Source: Bacteroidetes bacterium UBA1312
GTDB taxonomy: Bacteria > Bacteroidota > Bacteroidia > Chitinophagales > Chitinophagaceae
Direction of reading: 5' to 3'
Assembly (NCBI GenBank): GCA_002307135.1
Contig: DBTQ01000002.1
Location: forward strand, 65,055 to 129,054
Length of the DNA: 64,000 nt
In this document: piece after piece, positions 17,019 through 26,610 of the stretch
Layout: each line of letters opens with the position of its first letter
Position numbering within the stretch: position 1 is the first letter of the stretch
Notes under the pieces: generated by a model
What the model was told of the DNA's origin: nothing
What the model saw: only the letters and a program-made list of their open reading frames with translations
Database searches by the model: none
Translations under genes and position numbers: made by a program

Positions 17019-18914
17019 CTATACCAAAGCAATACGAGCATCTGGAGTTAGGTGCAATACTCCATCGTCTATCATCATTCTAATTATATCTATCGTATTC
17101 TTATCTGTGCCGCTCAATTGCTGCAATAATTCCTTTAGCGGCAAACTTCCTTGTTGTTGTAATACATCAATAGTATCTTGTCGTATATCAGTAAAACTTT
17201 TATGACTAGCACTCCGTTCTCTACAGACATCGCAATGTGTACAGTTATCTACTGTCGTTTCATCGAAATAATTCAATAGTATTTTATTCCGACACACATC
17301 TTTATTTTTTAAAAAAGCAATCATATAATTGGTTCGGGTCAAATGAGATTCCCGCAACATCGCTATACGCTTGTGGTCAATGAGCAAATGTTGGCTGTCA
17401 ACCCTGTAATGGTGAAAATGTAATTGTGGTCCTTCCTTCGCCGGCTTATATTCTATTACATTCATCTGATGCAATTTTAACAATGCACGCTCCGTGTCTG
17501 TTACTGAAATTTGTAAATGCCTTGCTAATGTATGGATACGGATAATGGCAGGATAATGAAAAATACCACTAAATAAACGGAGCAGGCCTGTAGTGACCAA
17601 TGCAATATCTGGGTATTGCCGATTCAAATCATCAAGCGTTTGCCTGCCCACCACAAACTGCAATGTTGCCGGACGGAATAATGATTCACTCAAAGACCAA
17701 AGCTCTTCTTGTGCCAACAGGCGGAGTGCGCGTGTTGCAGGGATTGCTTCTAATTTGAATTTTTGCAAAAAATCAGGCAAATCGAAATCATAATAATCAT
17801 CCGGCTGGTTCCCTATGGGAATTTGCAGATATTCACAAACAGATTGATAAACTAAGCGCAAATATTGGTCAGGAGGAAAATATAAAGCCGTACTTTCTTC
17901 CAGTCTTTTTATATCGCTTTGACTAAATAATGTAATGGCTCTAGCTGCCGCACCATCTCTACCTGCCCGCCCTACTTCCTGATAATAAGCCTCTAAATGT
18001 TCCGGAGCATCAGCATGGATTACAATGCGCACGTCCGGCTTATCAATACCCATTCCAAAAGCACTTGTAGCGACAATCACAGGCATAATGTTAGTCATCC
18101 AGTTATCCTGTGCCTGCTTGCGTTTTTCTTTGGGCATACCTGCATGATAAGCGCCTGCTTCAATACCGTTTTGTTGCAACAATAACGCCAACTCTTCAGT
18201 TTTTTTTCGACTACGGCAATAAATAATACCACAGCTTTTATTGCTCTTAAAATATTGAACAATCTCCTGTTGTTTGTTTTCGGAATATTGCAACGAATAA
18301 AAAATATTTTTTCTGTCGAAGCTTTGTCTGAATAAAAATGCATTTTGCAACAGAAGGCTTGCCGCAAGGTCATGAAGTACTGCATGAGTAGCAGTAGCAG
18401 TTAATGCAATCATGGGTACTTCGGGAAACAGTTCCCGAAGATCGGCAATGCGCAAATATTCCGGTCTGAAATCGTGACCCCATTGGGAAATACAGTGTGC
18501 CTCATCTACGGCTATAAGTTTCAAATTAAATCTGGGCAAAAAATCGTTAAACTGTTTGTTCTGCAAGCGTTCCGGAGAGACATACAAGAGTTTAATCTGC
18601 CCATAAAGGGCTTGCTCCAATAGATGTGTAACCTCGGCATATTGCATACCGCTGTGTATATATTCGGCAGCAATATTTTTTTCTTTCAGCTGCTGCACCT
18701 GATCTTGCATGAGCGACACTAAGGGTGACACCACGATGGTCAATCCATCGAACAGTAATGCGGGTATTTGATAACAGAGCGATTTACCCCCGCCCGTTGG
18801 CATTAGAGCAATACAATCTTTTTTCTGCAAAATGGTTTGTATCACTTCTTCTTGCAGTGGACGGAATGTATCGTATCCCCAATATTGTTTTAATATGGCT
18901 TTTGCTTGTTCCAA
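17019..18914 (-). CDS. recQ: ATP-dependent DNA helicase RecQ
   Basis: 631 residues. Helicase motifs in order are motif 0 YDTFRPLQEEVIQTIL, Walker A MPTGGGKSLCYQIPAL (near residue 40), Walker B DEAHCISQWGHDFRPEYL, motif III ALTATAT, and motif VI YYQEVGRAGRDG. The RecQ-C zinc site is built from the CRNKILLNYF segment and CTHCDVC. The C-terminus has a winged-helix-like RQC end and no clear HRDC domain. It is a 3'-5' helicase for recombination and repair. A family of RecQ of this length is common in Bacteroidetes. Confidence 0.95.
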   Translation of the reverse strand: MEQAKAILKQYWGYDTFRPLQEEVIQTILQKKDCIALMPTGGGKSLCYQIPALLFDGLTIVVSPLVSLMQDQVQQLKEKNIAAEYIHSGMQYAEVTHLLEQALYGQIKLLYVSPERLQNKQFNDFLPRFNLKLIAVDEAHCISQWGHDFRPEYLRIADLRELFPEVPMIALTATATHAVLHDLAASLLLQNAFLFRQSFDRKNIFYSLQYSENKQQEIVQYFKSNKSCGIIYCRSRKKTEELALLLQQNGIEAGAYHAGMPKEKRKQAQDNWMTNIMPVIVATSAFGMGIDKPDVRIVIHADAPEHLEAYYQEVGRAGRDGAAARAITLFSQSDIKRLEESTALYFPPDQYLRLVYQSVCEYLQIPIGNQPDDYYDFDLPDFLQKFKLEAIPATRALRLLAQEELWSLSESLFRPATLQFVVGRQTLDDLNRQYPDIALVTTGLLRLFSGIFHYPAIIRIHTLARHLQISVTDTERALLKLHQMNVIEYKPAKEGPQLHFHHYRVDSQHLLIDHKRIAMLRESHLTRTNYMIAFLKNKDVCRNKILLNYFDETTVDNCTHCDVCRERSASHKSFTDIRQDTIDVLQQQGSLPLKELLQQLSGTDKNTIDIIRMMIDDGVLHLTPDARIALV

Positions 18915-18926
18915 AAATTATATTTA

Positions 18927-19322
18927 CTATTTATTATTGGCCTTACGCAGACTGTCGATATTGATCGCTGTGACAATGCCATCTACTGGTTCTGCTTTAT
19001 CGTTTCTTTCGTCTTGCGTCACAATCAATTTACCTTTTTCCAAACGACTTTGTTTTCCAAAAATACGCAAGGCCATTTGTCCAAGTTCCAGAGCTATTTT
19101 TTGCTTTTGTTCGGCTGTTGCTTTATATAATTCAGCATCACCCAATGTTATAACAAGCATAGAATTATCCTGCACATTAATAGCTACTGAGGCTACTGTT
19201 GGATAATGATTGAGTACAGAATCTTTCAGAACATTCATTTGCGTCATATTGCCCGCATCCGTATTACAGGAAGCATACAACAATGTAAATGTCACCGCAA
19301 AAAGAAATAAGCTTTTGGTCAT
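18927..19322 (-). CDS. Probable small lipoprotein of unknown function
   Basis: 131 residues. The N-terminus MTKSLFLFAVTFTLLYASCN has a hydrophobic h-region ending in a lipobox-like YASC, so lipidation at C19 is likely though the box is not ideal. The mature part is short and alpha/beta (TVASVAINVQDNSMLVITLG, then an A/E/K/Q-rich helix). No family is recognised. It is probably the first gene of the run ending in osmC: recQ begins 12 bases downstream, and a -7 box TAACTTTG lies 19 bases upstream. Confidence 0.7.
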   Translation of the reverse strand: MTKSLFLFAVTFTLLYASCNTDAGNMTQMNVLKDSVLNHYPTVASVAINVQDNSMLVITLGDAELYKATAEQKQKIALELGQMALRIFGKQSRLEKGKLIVTQDERNDKAEPVDGIVTAINIDSLRKANNK

Positions 19323-19341
19323 GATATTAAAATTATATTCC

Positions 19342-19349
19342 CAAAGTTA
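19342..19349 (-). promoter_or_regulatory. -7 box TAACTTTG upstream of the lipoprotein-recQ run
   Basis: Reverse-strand TAACTTTG fits TAnnTTTG, 19 bases before the ATG at 19322. No convincing -33 element is seen. Confidence 0.4.
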
Positions 19350-19413
19350 AGTCTTTGTACTACAATTTATTCGATTGATAAGAGTGGCTACTTTAGGTTG
19401 TAAAATAGATTGC

Positions 19414-19457
19414 AACAAAAAAGAAAGACGATCGTGTTATCCACAACCGCCTTTCTT
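19414..19457 (-). terminator. Terminator after glyS
   Basis: On the reverse strand the arms AAGAAAGGCG and CGTCTTTCTT (10 bp, one G-U pair; 19448-19457 and 19421-19430) are followed by a T run. It lies 20 bases after the glyS stop codon. Confidence 0.65.
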
Positions 19458-19477
19458 CAATAAGCAATTTATTGTAT

Positions 19478-20935
19478 TTACAAGACCTGAATATGCTTCA
19501 TCACCAGTTGTTTCACCTCGCTAATAGGTATGCGTTCCTGTTGCATACTATCCCGATAGCGAATAGTTACCGTTTGGTCTTCTTTTGTTTGGTGGTCGAT
19601 GGTTACACAAAAAGGAGTGCCTATTGCATCCTGACGTCGATAACGTTTACCAATTGCATCTTTTTCTTCAAAGAAACATTTAAAATGCGGTTTGCACTCT
19701 GCCATCAGTTCACGTGCTATTTCAGGCAGTCCATCCTTTTTGAGCAATGGCAATACAGCCAATTTTATAGGTGCTAAAAATGCAGGAAATTTCAATACTA
19801 CCCTATCGTCCTTTTTCTCTTCTGTGCTCAGGTCTTCTACTTGATAAGCTTCACTCAACACCATCATTATTGTTCGATCTAAGCCTATTGATGTTTCAAC
19901 AACATAAGGTACATAGTTGCCATAAGCTTTACCATTTTCATCGAGGTCATTATCGAAATACTGCATTTTCTTTTTGCTGTACTCTTGGTGCTGCTTCAAG
20001 TCAAAATCAGTGCGGCTATGTATGCCTTCCACTTCTTTAAAACCCATTGGAAAGTCATATTCAATATCACAAGCCATGTCTGCATAATGAGCCAATTTTA
20101 CATGGTCATGAAACTTGTATTTATCTGCGCTGATACCCAAGCTCAGGTGCCATTTCATACGTTCTCCCTTCCAAAATTCATACCATTGTTTTTGCGTGCC
20201 GGGGCGTACAAAAAATTGCATTTCCATTTGTTCAAACTCCCGCATACGGAAGATAAAACCACGTGCTACGATTTCATTACGAAAAGCCTTTCCTGTTTGA
20301 GCAATACCAAACGGTATTTTCATCCGCCCGGTTTTTTGTACATTAAGAAAATTGACAAAAATACCTTGTGCAGTCTCTGGTCGTAGATATACCTTATTCT
20401 CCTCCGGATTGTCAGAAGCTACAGCCCCGAATTCTGTAGAAAACATGAGATTGAACTGACGAACATCAGTCCAGTTACAAGTGCCGCTAACGGCACATTT
20501 CATTTTATTATCCTCAATAAGGGTTTTAAGTCCGGCGAAATCATCAGCAGCAAGAAGAGCTTCCATTTGAGTAATAATTGCATCGCCCTTTTCTTTATCT
20601 AAAGTCTCTACAAAAGCCTCTATCAAATGATCGACTCGATAGCGTTTTTTACTGTCCTTATTGTCTATCATCGGATCGGAGAAATTATCGACATGCCCGC
20701 TCGCTTTCCATACCGTAGGGTGCATAAAAATAGCCGCATCGATACCGACAATATTGTCGTGCATTTGTGTCATACTGCGCCACCAATAGTCACGAATGTT
20801 ACGCTTCAATTCTACTCCATACTGCCCATAATCATATACCGCGCTTAGTCCGTCATATATTTCACTCGACTGGAATACAAAACCGTATTCTTTGCAATGA
20901 CCGATAATGTCTTGTAATTTATTTTCGTTTGCCAT
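19478..20935 (-). CDS. glyS: Glycyl-tRNA synthetase, single-chain (alpha2) type
   Basis: 485 residues from the ATG at 20935 (MANENKLQDIIGHCKEYGF). Class II synthetase features are YDYGQYGVELKRNI, RPETAQGIFVNFL (motif with ATP-site residues), FRNEIVARGFIFRMREFEQM (motif 2; split as FRNEIVARGF and RMREFEQM), and GLDRTIMMVL (motif 3). The C-terminal anticodon-binding domain starts near APIKLAVLPLL. It charges tRNA-Gly. A start 99 bases further upstream is open but would overlap a -7 promoter box at 20949-20956, so 20935 is chosen. Confidence 0.95.
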   Translation of the reverse strand: MANENKLQDIIGHCKEYGFVFQSSEIYDGLSAVYDYGQYGVELKRNIRDYWWRSMTQMHDNIVGIDAAIFMHPTVWKASGHVDNFSDPMIDNKDSKKRYRVDHLIEAFVETLDKEKGDAIITQMEALLAADDFAGLKTLIEDNKMKCAVSGTCNWTDVRQFNLMFSTEFGAVASDNPEENKVYLRPETAQGIFVNFLNVQKTGRMKIPFGIAQTGKAFRNEIVARGFIFRMREFEQMEMQFFVRPGTQKQWYEFWKGERMKWHLSLGISADKYKFHDHVKLAHYADMACDIEYDFPMGFKEVEGIHSRTDFDLKQHQEYSKKKMQYFDNDLDENGKAYGNYVPYVVETSIGLDRTIMMVLSEAYQVEDLSTEEKKDDRVVLKFPAFLAPIKLAVLPLLKKDGLPEIARELMAECKPHFKCFFEEKDAIGKRYRRQDAIGTPFCVTIDHQTKEDQTVTIRYRDSMQQERIPISEVKQLVMKHIQVL

Positions 20936-20948
20936 AATAGTTAGGGCG

Positions 20949-20956
20949 CAAAGATA
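20949..20956 (-). promoter_or_regulatory. -7 box TATCTTTG upstream of glyS
   Basis: Reverse-strand TATCTTTG is the ideal Bacteroidetes -7 sequence, 13 bases before the glyS ATG. The -33 region has only a loose TTTCG match. Confidence 0.5.
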
Positions 20957-21008
20957 AGGTTTGTCAAAAAAGTGCCCGAAATAAATAAGAAAAAATATTT
21001 TTAAACCC

Positions 21009-21043
21009 AAAACAGCCCTGTATTGAGCATACAAGGCTGTTTT
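21009..21043 (-). terminator. Terminator after the T9SS protein gene
   Basis: A 14-bp stem with one mismatch (21009-21022 and 21030-21043), a 7-base loop, a GGCTG core and terminal T run in the outer arm. It lies 28 bases beyond the stop codon at 21071. Confidence 0.65.
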
Positions 21044-21070
21044 AATATCAAAGCAATGACCTTTTGGGGT

Positions 21071-23761
21071 TTATTTTATAATTTCCAGTCTCCGGGTGAC
21101 AACACCTTTTTCTGTCTGTATCTGAACGCTATAAATACCTGTATGAAGTGTGTTCAAGTCAATACTGTACTTACTCGCATTTATTTTAGCATCAAATACT
21201 TGCTGCCCTTGCATGTTATAGATAACTATTCGCTGCAATACAACTGTATTGAAGCTTTCAATATTCACCAAGTCTTTAGCGGGGTTTGGGTAGAGATTGA
21301 AGGTTGCACTGTTATCAGGTAATGAAGCAATACCAGTGGTCGATAATATAGTTTTAGAAAGTGTATCAACACCACATGCATTTACAAGTACAAGATGAAC
21401 AGTATAAGTTCCTGATCCGGTATAGGTATGTGTTTTAGTAACTCCTGTATCAGTATAACCATCACCATAAATCCATACATAAACACTTGCAAATCGCGGA
21501 TTGCTTACAGCGAAATTAAAACTACTTGAAGCAATTGCCGTAATCATTATACTATCTGCTATTGGTAGGGAATCAATGGCTACGAGAATGGAGTCCGAAC
21601 CGACACAGCCCTTGGCATTCGTAACCGTTACAAAATATTTATTGGCAGTAGCAATAGTCATTGTTTTTGTCGTATCGCTTGTATTCCATAAATATTTGGC
21701 TCCCGGATTTCCTGCATCCAAAATCAATGTTTTTAGCTGACAAATATTGGTATCTCTGCCAAGCGATACAATAGGCAGAGTATCTATAGCAAGAACTAAA
21801 GTATCTGCACCTTTGCAACCTTTGGCATTCGTAACTGTTACAAAATATTTATTGGCTGTCGTAACTGTAATCTTTTGAGTCGTATCACCTGTGTTCCATA
21901 AATATTTATTGCCGGCATTTTTTGCATCAATCAATAAATTCTTTCCGAAACAAATACTCGTATCTGTAGGAAGTGTTACAACAGGCAGAGTATCTATAGC
22001 CAGAACCAAAGTATCTGCACCTTTACAACCCTTGGCATTCGTAACTGTTACAAAATATTTATTGGCTGTCGTAACTGTAATCTTTTGAGTCGTATCACCT
22101 GTGTTCCATAAATATTTATTGCCGGCATTTTTCGCATCAATCAATAAATTTTTACCGAAACAAATACTTGTGTCTAATCCTAAATTAATGGTTAACGCTG
22201 TGTCAATGCTAGCGACAATACTATCCACTCTTGAACAGCTGTTGGCATCTGTAATCGTTAATCTATATTTACCAGAATTAGCAATCGTTGCTAATGGAAT
22301 CCGAGGATTAGTAGTACTTGTAGTGAAAGATGATGGACCAGACCAAGCATAGCTCAAGGTGCCTGTTCCTCCCCCGACGTTCACATTAAGCTTTAATGTA
22401 TCTCCTACACAAATGGGTGCATTAGTGGACAAAGTATCGGCAATAGCTGCAGGTTGTGTTATAACAACACTTTTTGTACTAACACAACCTCCGACAGTTT
22501 GTACTCTTACATTATAGGTTCCGGCAACAAGGCTCGAAATATTTTGAGTTGTAGCAGTGTAAGTACCTGACCCCGTCCATGCGATTGACGATGTAGTAGA
22601 ACCGCCCGAAATACTCAAAGTAATAGAACCCGTGCTTAATCCATTGCATAATGGATTAATTGAAGATGTTGACAAATTAGGGATAACACACTTCGGTGCA
22701 AAAACAACACTACGAAAGGCGGTATTGGTAACTGCTGTAGCCAATACAATATAAGATGCGGTACTACGACCTGAATCTATCATTTTGATTAAACGAGAAT
22801 CCGTAGTAGTCGCATAAATTACAGGGTAAGTGCCGGAAAAATCAACCGTTAAACCCCTTGCGCCCTGACCTGATCCAACACTAAAAGTATCTGCCGGAAT
22901 TGTACCCCAAGAACCACTAGAATAAACCCATTTTTGAATACCGCCTGCCGCCGTAGTTCTATCGTCTGCAACATAAGCAATGGTTTCACTAGCATTAATA
23001 GCAAAAGAATAAGGTGAGGAAGAAGATCCTGTATTGAATAATGTCGTTGCAGTAGTACTAGTAGTTGGGAATCCAGAAAATTTATAAATTCCAAAAGTTC
23101 CGGAGCCTGAACCCACAGAAAAATACAGATTACTATTACAAGCCTTTACCACACGAGCATTTGCTATAGCGCTTTGTATCGTTGCAGCAGTGGTTGTATT
23201 GCCAAAGTAATAAGTACCTGAAACACCGCCCGCACCGTAATAATCATCATTAACCCCTCTTGCTGCAGAGCGGAAATTATTTCCGCTGTATTGACTATTG
23301 GTAGATGCTGCACGACCAATTGAGTTATACAAATTCACTGTATCAATTACGCGTTTGATATTCGTTGATGTACTACTGGCAACACCTGTAGTACCTGCTG
23401 TTGTATCATACCCACAAACCACAATCTTTGTACTATCGGCAGAAAGACTAATAGAACCTTCTGAACCAGCAGAACCACTATTGACAAGCCGAGCAGCACC
23501 ACTTGTCGGCACAATGATGCTATCTGTTGATACTGTCTGATTTATAGTTGTGGTATTGAATTCCTTCAAAAAGATTTGAGTTCCAACACTGGATAATGCA
23601 GCTGACCCATCACCTGTTTGTAATACTACTACATTACCGGTAGTAAATTGTGCTCTTGAAATGGTTGGACTAAGTGCTAGCAATAATAAAATCACCAAAT
23701 ATGGCTTTGCTAATAATATGGTTCGACAACATTTAATCAATCGAAAAGTAGAATAGATCAT
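21071..23761 (-). CDS. T9SS type A sorting-domain protein with SprB-like, repeat and PKD domains
   Basis: 896 residues. A signal peptide ends near ISRAQ. Residues about 35-365 form a beta-propeller-like part rich in Ser/Thr/Gly. Next is a SprB-type repeat (INPLCNGLSTGSITLSISGG), then an Ig/SprB-like module (APICVGDTLKLNVNVGGGTG). Three tandem 70-residue modules follow, each with ICFGKNLLIDA or a variant, YLWNTGDTTQKI and YFVTVTNAKGC. A PKD domain (YVWIYGDGYTDTG) comes next, and a type A C-terminal sorting domain (FNLYPNPAKDLVNIES, GIYSVQIQTEKG) closes the protein. T9SS exports such proteins across the outer membrane and removes or anchors by the C-terminal domain. Likely a cell-surface adhesin or mobility-related protein; no catalytic domain is visible. 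Confidence 0.85.
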   Translation of the reverse strand: MIYSTFRLIKCCRTILLAKPYLVILLLLALSPTISRAQFTTGNVVVLQTGDGSAALSSVGTQIFLKEFNTTTINQTVSTDSIIVPTSGAARLVNSGSAGSEGSISLSADSTKIVVCGYDTTAGTTGVASSTSTNIKRVIDTVNLYNSIGRAASTNSQYSGNNFRSAARGVNDDYYGAGGVSGTYYFGNTTTAATIQSAIANARVVKACNSNLYFSVGSGSGTFGIYKFSGFPTTSTTATTLFNTGSSSSPYSFAINASETIAYVADDRTTAAGGIQKWVYSSGSWGTIPADTFSVGSGQGARGLTVDFSGTYPVIYATTTDSRLIKMIDSGRSTASYIVLATAVTNTAFRSVVFAPKCVIPNLSTSSINPLCNGLSTGSITLSISGGSTTSSIAWTGSGTYTATTQNISSLVAGTYNVRVQTVGGCVSTKSVVITQPAAIADTLSTNAPICVGDTLKLNVNVGGGTGTLSYAWSGPSSFTTSTTNPRIPLATIANSGKYRLTITDANSCSRVDSIVASIDTALTINLGLDTSICFGKNLLIDAKNAGNKYLWNTGDTTQKITVTTANKYFVTVTNAKGCKGADTLVLAIDTLPVVTLPTDTSICFGKNLLIDAKNAGNKYLWNTGDTTQKITVTTANKYFVTVTNAKGCKGADTLVLAIDTLPIVSLGRDTNICQLKTLILDAGNPGAKYLWNTSDTTKTMTIATANKYFVTVTNAKGCVGSDSILVAIDSLPIADSIMITAIASSSFNFAVSNPRFASVYVWIYGDGYTDTGVTKTHTYTGSGTYTVHLVLVNACGVDTLSKTILSTTGIASLPDNSATFNLYPNPAKDLVNIESFNTVVLQRIVIYNMQGQQVFDAKINASKYSIDLNTLHTGIYSVQIQTEKGVVTRRLEIIK
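21571..22200 (-). repeat. Three tandem 210-bp coding repeats
   Basis: The landmark TGTTACAAAATATTTATTGG recurs at an exact 210-bp period (around 21628 in variant form, 21838 and 22048). The second and third DNA copies are almost identical over about 180 bases, and the first is more diverged. The period is 70 codons, so copy-number change would keep the frame. Confidence 0.85.
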
Positions 23762-24047
23762 AAATAAAACTGAGTTTTTAAAAGAAGATATTTATAGGGT
23801 ATTAAGTGCAGGCAATGGTCAGCTATTGTTTTTTAGGCAAAGTCAACAGAATTAATAAAGCTCATTAATATATAATGCATGGCATGAAAGGAAAAGTTAA
23901 GCTACCTAGTTTATGAAGTCTTATATTTCTTGCAAAAGAACTTGTATAAGATTATCGTTTCATTACCTAAATATTATTCTATTATTACACGCACCGAAAC
24001 TGACGATTTGGTAACGTATCAATAATATTAAATTCATATTAGACTAG

Positions 24048-24195
24048 GACTTTTGCCGTTGTAATCATTGGGCAACCCAACAAACAAACAATTGGGTAAT
24101 ACCTATTTATCATTACCAACCTGGTTAGATTTTAGTTTTATAAATGCAGTTTTGATTTTGCATAAGGCCGTTCCTTTTTAGGAATGGCTTTTTTT
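24048..24195 (+). ncRNA. Candidate small RNA ending at an orphan terminator
   Basis: A plus-strand intrinsic terminator at 24167-24195 has no gene upstream on that strand. Before it are a tight hairpin (TTGGG 24068-24072 with CCCAA 24076-24080, loop CAA), a competing partner TTGGG at 24092-24096, and a GGTAAT/ATTACC stem (24095-24100 with 24112-24117). A GACTTTTG box at 24048-24055 is one base off TAnnTTTG and could place a start near 24060, giving an RNA of roughly 130 bases. It could instead be an attenuator or leader for purL. Structure is seen; the transcript is inferred. Confidence 0.35.
24167..24195 (+). terminator. Orphan intrinsic terminator
   Basis: Arms GCCGTTCC (24167-24174) and GGAATGGC (24181-24188), with one G-U pair, are followed by seven T residues. 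It lies about 200 bases upstream of purL and downstream of no plus-strand gene. Confidence 0.65.
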
Positions 24196-24368
24196 AATTG
24201 GAATATTTCGAAGATTAATAAACCAGAACACATAATAAAAATATCATTACAACAGACCTTTATATACCTGTGCAGTATAGAGACTGGCGATTCTTATTCT
24301 GCCGTTTATAGAAATCCCAAATCCTTCATTACATAAACAATCTCCTTAAAATTCCCCAATAAAAACCC

Positions 24369-24376
24369 TACTTTTG
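24369..24376 (+). promoter_or_regulatory. -7 box TACTTTTG upstream of purL
   Basis: Fits TAnnTTTG, 20 bases before the purL ATG. No good -33 TTTG lies at the usual spacing. Confidence 0.4.
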
Positions 24377-24396
24377 CACCTCATTTTAGTACATCA

Positions 24397-26601
24397 ATGT
24401 CAATGGAAGCTACACTCGACCAAGCCATCAAATTAGGTCTTCGCGAAGACGAATTTGAAAAACTGAAAAACGTATTAGGCCGCACACCCAATTTTACCGA
24501 AACTGCAATGTACTCTGTAATGTGGAGTGAACATTGTAGTTATAAAAATTCAATTAAATGGCTTAAAACCCTCCCAAGAGATGGGGCAAGGTTATTAGTA
24601 AAAGCCGGTGAAGAAAATGCAGGTCTAGTTGACATTGGCGACGGATTGGGTTGTGTATTTAAAATAGAATCACACAATCACCCTTCCGCAATAGAACCAT
24701 TTCAAGGCGCAGCAACCGGTGTTGGTGGTATTCATCGCGATATTTTCACTATGGGAGCTCGACCTATTGCTTCGCTCAACTCTTTGCGTTTTGGCAAATT
24801 AGATAACCCCAAGACAAAATGGTTACTTAAAGGTATTGTAAAAGGCATTAGTCATTACGGTAACTGTTTTGGCGTACCTACCGTTGGAGGAGAAATTTAT
24901 TTTGAAAATTGCTACCAAACCAACCCACTGGTGAATGCAATGAGTGTAGGTGTGGTAAAGGTGGGGGAAACAGCTTCTGCTACATCTTATGGAGCAGGTA
25001 ATCCAGTGTTCATTGTAGGCGCAGCTACCGGGAAAGACGGTATTGGTGGAGCATCTTTTGCATCTGCAGACATTAGTGAAAACAGCGCAGCCGATCTGCC
25101 TGCGGTACAAGTCGGCGATCCATTCGAAGAAAAAAAATTATTAGAAGCTTGCCTTGAGCTTTTACAAACCAAAGCAGTTATTGGTATGCAAGATATGGGT
25201 GCAGCAGGCATTACTTGCTCTACCAGCGAAATGAGTGCAAAAGGCGAGCATGGTATGATTATACATCTCGACAAAGTCCCTACTCGTCAGTCTAACATGA
25301 AACCATGGGAAATGCTACTCAGCGAAAGCCAAGAGCGTATGTTAGTAGTAGTAGAAAAAGGCAGAGAAGCTGATGTACAACGCATTTTCGACAAATGGGA
25401 TATCCACTGTGTACAAATTGGCGAAGTAACCACAGATAAAAACCTTAAATATTATATGAATGGCGAACTTGTTGCCGACGTACCGGCGGAAAGCATGGTA
25501 CTGGGTGGCGGTGCTCCGGTATATGATAGGACATATAGCGAACCAGCATATTTTGCACAAATAAAAGCATTCAATCCAGATACAGTAAGCATTCCTACAG
25601 ATTTCAAAAGCGTTGCATTTGATTTAGTTCAATTGCCATCTATTGCATCTAAACGTTGGGTTTATGATCAGTACGACAGCATGGTTGGCACAGGCAACAC
25701 TCATACTAACGAGCCAAGTGATGCTCCTGTAGTACGTGTACACGGATCAGCCAAAGCCTTAGCTGTAACGACTGATTGCAACAGCCGTTACGTTTTTGCA
25801 GATCCCTACAAAGGAGCAATGATAGCAGTAAGTGAAGCAGCCCGTAACATTGTATGTAGCGGAGGAGAACCTGTAGGTGTTACCAATTGTCTCAATTTTG
25901 GCAATCCGTACAACCCGGAAGTATATTATCAATTTGTACATGCTATAAAAGGTATGGGCGAAGCTTGTATCAAATTTAATACCCCGGTAACAGGTGGTAA
26001 CGTAAGTTTCTACAATCAGAGCGAAGACGGGCCAGTGTACCCTACACCAACTATTGGTATGGTAGGTGTGCTGGATAGCATAGACCAAAAAATGACAATG
26101 AATTTCAAAACGGCCGGCGATATCATTTATGTTGTCGGAACGAATAGAAATGACATTAATTGTTCTGAGTATTTGCATCAAATATGTGGCGTTACACATA
26201 GCCCTGCTCCACATTTTGAGCTGGAAGAAGAAGCCCAAATTCAAAATACAGTCGCTCGTCTGATACAATCGAAACTGATCCAATCAGCACATGACATTTC
26301 AGAAGGAGGTTTGTTTACTACTGTACTAGAAAGTGCTATGCGTAACAACTTTGGCATCTCTATTGAATCCGATAAAAATATCCGTAAAGATGCATTTTTA
26401 TTTGGTGAAGGTCAAAGCCGTGTAATCGTAAGTGTAAACCCTGCCGTACATGCCATGTTTGAAGCTGAAATGAATTCTGTAGCATTTAGCAAACTGGGGA
26501 CTGTAATTGCAGACGGAAAAATACAAATAGACCAAGAGGATTGGGGTTATATTGCAGACTGGAAAAATGCGTATGATACTGCAATAGAAAATATGTTGTA
26601 A
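24397..26601 (+). CDS. purL: Phosphoribosylformylglycinamidine synthase subunit PurL
   Basis: 734 residues, the small PurL form that needs PurQ (glutaminase) and PurS partners. Signatures are MYSVMWSEHCSYKNS near residue 40, the ATP-site FKIESHNHPSAIEPFQGAATGVGG (split as IESHNHPSAIEP and GAATGVGG), GMQDMGAAGITCSTSEM, and in the second half GGNVSFYNQSEDGPVYPTP (GGNVSFYN) and HDISEGGL. It makes FGAM in purine synthesis. purQ and purS are not next to it. It is followed by a 23-bp-stem terminator, so it is probably monocistronic. Confidence 0.96.
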   Translation: MSMEATLDQAIKLGLREDEFEKLKNVLGRTPNFTETAMYSVMWSEHCSYKNSIKWLKTLPRDGARLLVKAGEENAGLVDIGDGLGCVFKIESHNHPSAIEPFQGAATGVGGIHRDIFTMGARPIASLNSLRFGKLDNPKTKWLLKGIVKGISHYGNCFGVPTVGGEIYFENCYQTNPLVNAMSVGVVKVGETASATSYGAGNPVFIVGAATGKDGIGGASFASADISENSAADLPAVQVGDPFEEKKLLEACLELLQTKAVIGMQDMGAAGITCSTSEMSAKGEHGMIIHLDKVPTRQSNMKPWEMLLSESQERMLVVVEKGREADVQRIFDKWDIHCVQIGEVTTDKNLKYYMNGELVADVPAESMVLGGGAPVYDRTYSEPAYFAQIKAFNPDTVSIPTDFKSVAFDLVQLPSIASKRWVYDQYDSMVGTGNTHTNEPSDAPVVRVHGSAKALAVTTDCNSRYVFADPYKGAMIAVSEAARNIVCSGGEPVGVTNCLNFGNPYNPEVYYQFVHAIKGMGEACIKFNTPVTGGNVSFYNQSEDGPVYPTPTIGMVGVLDSIDQKMTMNFKTAGDIIYVVGTNRNDINCSEYLHQICGVTHSPAPHFELEEEAQIQNTVARLIQSKLIQSAHDISEGGLFTTVLESAMRNNFGISIESDKNIRKDAFLFGEGQSRVIVSVNPAVHAMFEAEMNSVAFSKLGTVIADGKIQIDQEDWGYIADWKNAYDTAIENML

Positions 26602-26610
26602 ATAATTACA

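Larger units (their letters stand above)
23762..24396. other. 635-bp divergent spacer upstream of purL
   Basis: No credible gene is seen. It holds upstream DNA for the minus-strand T9SS gene, a structured stretch ending in an orphan plus-strand terminator (24048-24195), and the purL promoter region. The part from 23762 to about 24040 is AT-rich with no structure that I can support. Confidence 0.6.

Noticed and set aside
20936..21034. 33-residue N-terminal extension of glycyl-tRNA synthetase
   Set aside because: It overlaps an ideal -7 box at 20949-20956, and the conserved N-terminus starts at the ATG at 20935.
21571..22200. Possible CRISPR or mobile repeat
   Set aside because: The 210-bp period lies fully in frame within a T9SS protein and codes for similar domains.
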